A stretch of DNA of 6,972 nt, taken from NCBI GenBank assembly GCA_018970625.1, contig JAGWVZ010000194.1, positions 1-6,972 of the forward strand, given 5' to 3'. Below, one piece after another: positions 6,509-6,972 of the stretch. The first letter of the stretch is position 1, and each line of letters starts with the position of its first letter. The notes beneath the pieces are model-generated. The model saw only the letters and a program-made list of their open reading frames with translations. It searched no databases and was not told the origin of the DNA. The stretch comes from Myxococcales bacterium (GTDB taxonomy: Bacteria; Myxococcota; Bradymonadia; REDH01). Made by a program: the position numbers and the translations under genes.

Positions 6509-6972
6509 TTATCGTGCCCGCCCCAGTACAACCAGAAGGGCGGGCAACACCACCACGCTGGCCAGCGTTGTACTCGCAATTCCAACGGACATCAGAAAAC
6601 CAAGGCTGAACATGGCACCATACTCCGCCAGCATCAGCATGGCGAACCCGGCGAAGGTCGTCGCCGACGCCAGTAATACAGCCGCGCCTGTGCCCGCCAC
6701 GATGTCGGTCAGCCTCGCCACACCGTGCTCTTCTTCGCTTTGCCGGAGGCGATGCAGCAGGTGAACGCCGGCATCCACACCAATGCCAAGAATGAGCGGG
6801 AGCACGACAATATTGGCCGCATCAAACGGAAATCCACTCCAACCCATGACGCCAAACATCCACGCGTAACCCAGCAGACAGGGCAGCACGGCCAGCGAAG
6901 CATCGCGAAGACTGCGAAACGAAAACCACACGGTTGCCATCACCAGGACCGCTGCTGCTGCCGCCGCCCAGG
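6509..6972 (-). CDS. MMPL/RND-superfamily transporter, C-terminal fragment
   Basis: The last 153 residues of an inner-membrane exporter of the MMPL/RND superfamily; its 5' part lies beyond the right edge, since the frame is open through 6972 with no start needed. The fragment is almost wholly membrane spans: AAAAAAVLVMATVWF, LAVLPCLLGYAWMFGVMGW, IVVLPLILGIGVDAGVHLL, TGAAVLLASATTFAGFAMLM and a final SVGIASTTLASVVVLPALLV, which fits the last five spans of a 12-span protein. GIGVDAGVHLLHR and AEYGAMFSLGFLMSVGI are hallmarks of the family's C-terminal half. Members export lipids such as mycobacterial lipids or hopanoids (HpnN), or act as general efflux pumps; the fragment cannot say which. It ends with a normal TAA after VVLGRAR and converges on the helical protein gene. 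The fragment is truncated only by the window. Confidence 0.88.
   Translation of the reverse strand, partial: WAAAAAAVLVMATVWFSFRSLRDASLAVLPCLLGYAWMFGVMGWSGFPFDAANIVVLPLILGIGVDAGVHLLHRLRQSEEEHGVARLTDIVAGTGAAVLLASATTFAGFAMLMLAEYGAMFSLGFLMSVGIASTTLASVVVLPALLVVLGRAR

Noticed and set aside
6951..6967. Apparent GCT/GCC trinucleotide repeat at the right edge
   Set aside because: It encodes a run of alanines at a membrane span of the MMPL transporter, so it is ordinary coding sequence rather than a microsatellite.

Overview
The window is a stretch of high-GC bacterial chromosome-like DNA with five well-supported protein genes and a sixth possible one at the left edge. A Slt70-type periplasmic lytic transglycosylase, several inner-membrane proteins and the high GC point to a Gram-negative bacterium, plausibly a proteobacterium or a myxobacterium-like lineage. 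No rRNA, tRNA, mobile element, CRISPR array or integration signature is visible, and the taxonomic guess is inference only.

Layout. On the minus strand, reading right to left from about 2139, come a GTG-started two-span membrane protein of unknown function (1276-2139) and an M48-type zinc metallopeptidase (294-1181). The peptidase stop codon overlaps, as ATGA, the start of an unlisted reading frame that stays open to the window edge (1-297). A divergent spacer (2140-2332) holds a plausible promoter for the minus-strand genes with a near-perfect dyad over its -10 box. On the plus strand are a soluble lytic murein transglycosylase (2333-4636), a 133-bp leader with a perfect 15-bp palindrome just after its stop codon, and a 566-residue helical protein of unknown function (4770-6470). 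Converging on it from the right edge is the C-terminal part of an MMPL/RND-family membrane transporter (6509-6972, truncated by the window).

How the genes may work together. Three of the five products are envelope proteins by sequence (two-span membrane protein, transglycosylase, MMPL transporter), and the M48 peptidase belongs to a family often engaged in membrane or envelope protein quality control. The region therefore reads as a loose envelope-maintenance neighbourhood rather than a dedicated operon, because the genes lie on both strands with separate leaders. I found no convincing evidence for a new multi-gene system. The most open items are the two unrecognised proteins, the possible coupled gene at the left edge, and the two dyads that overlap candidate promoters.
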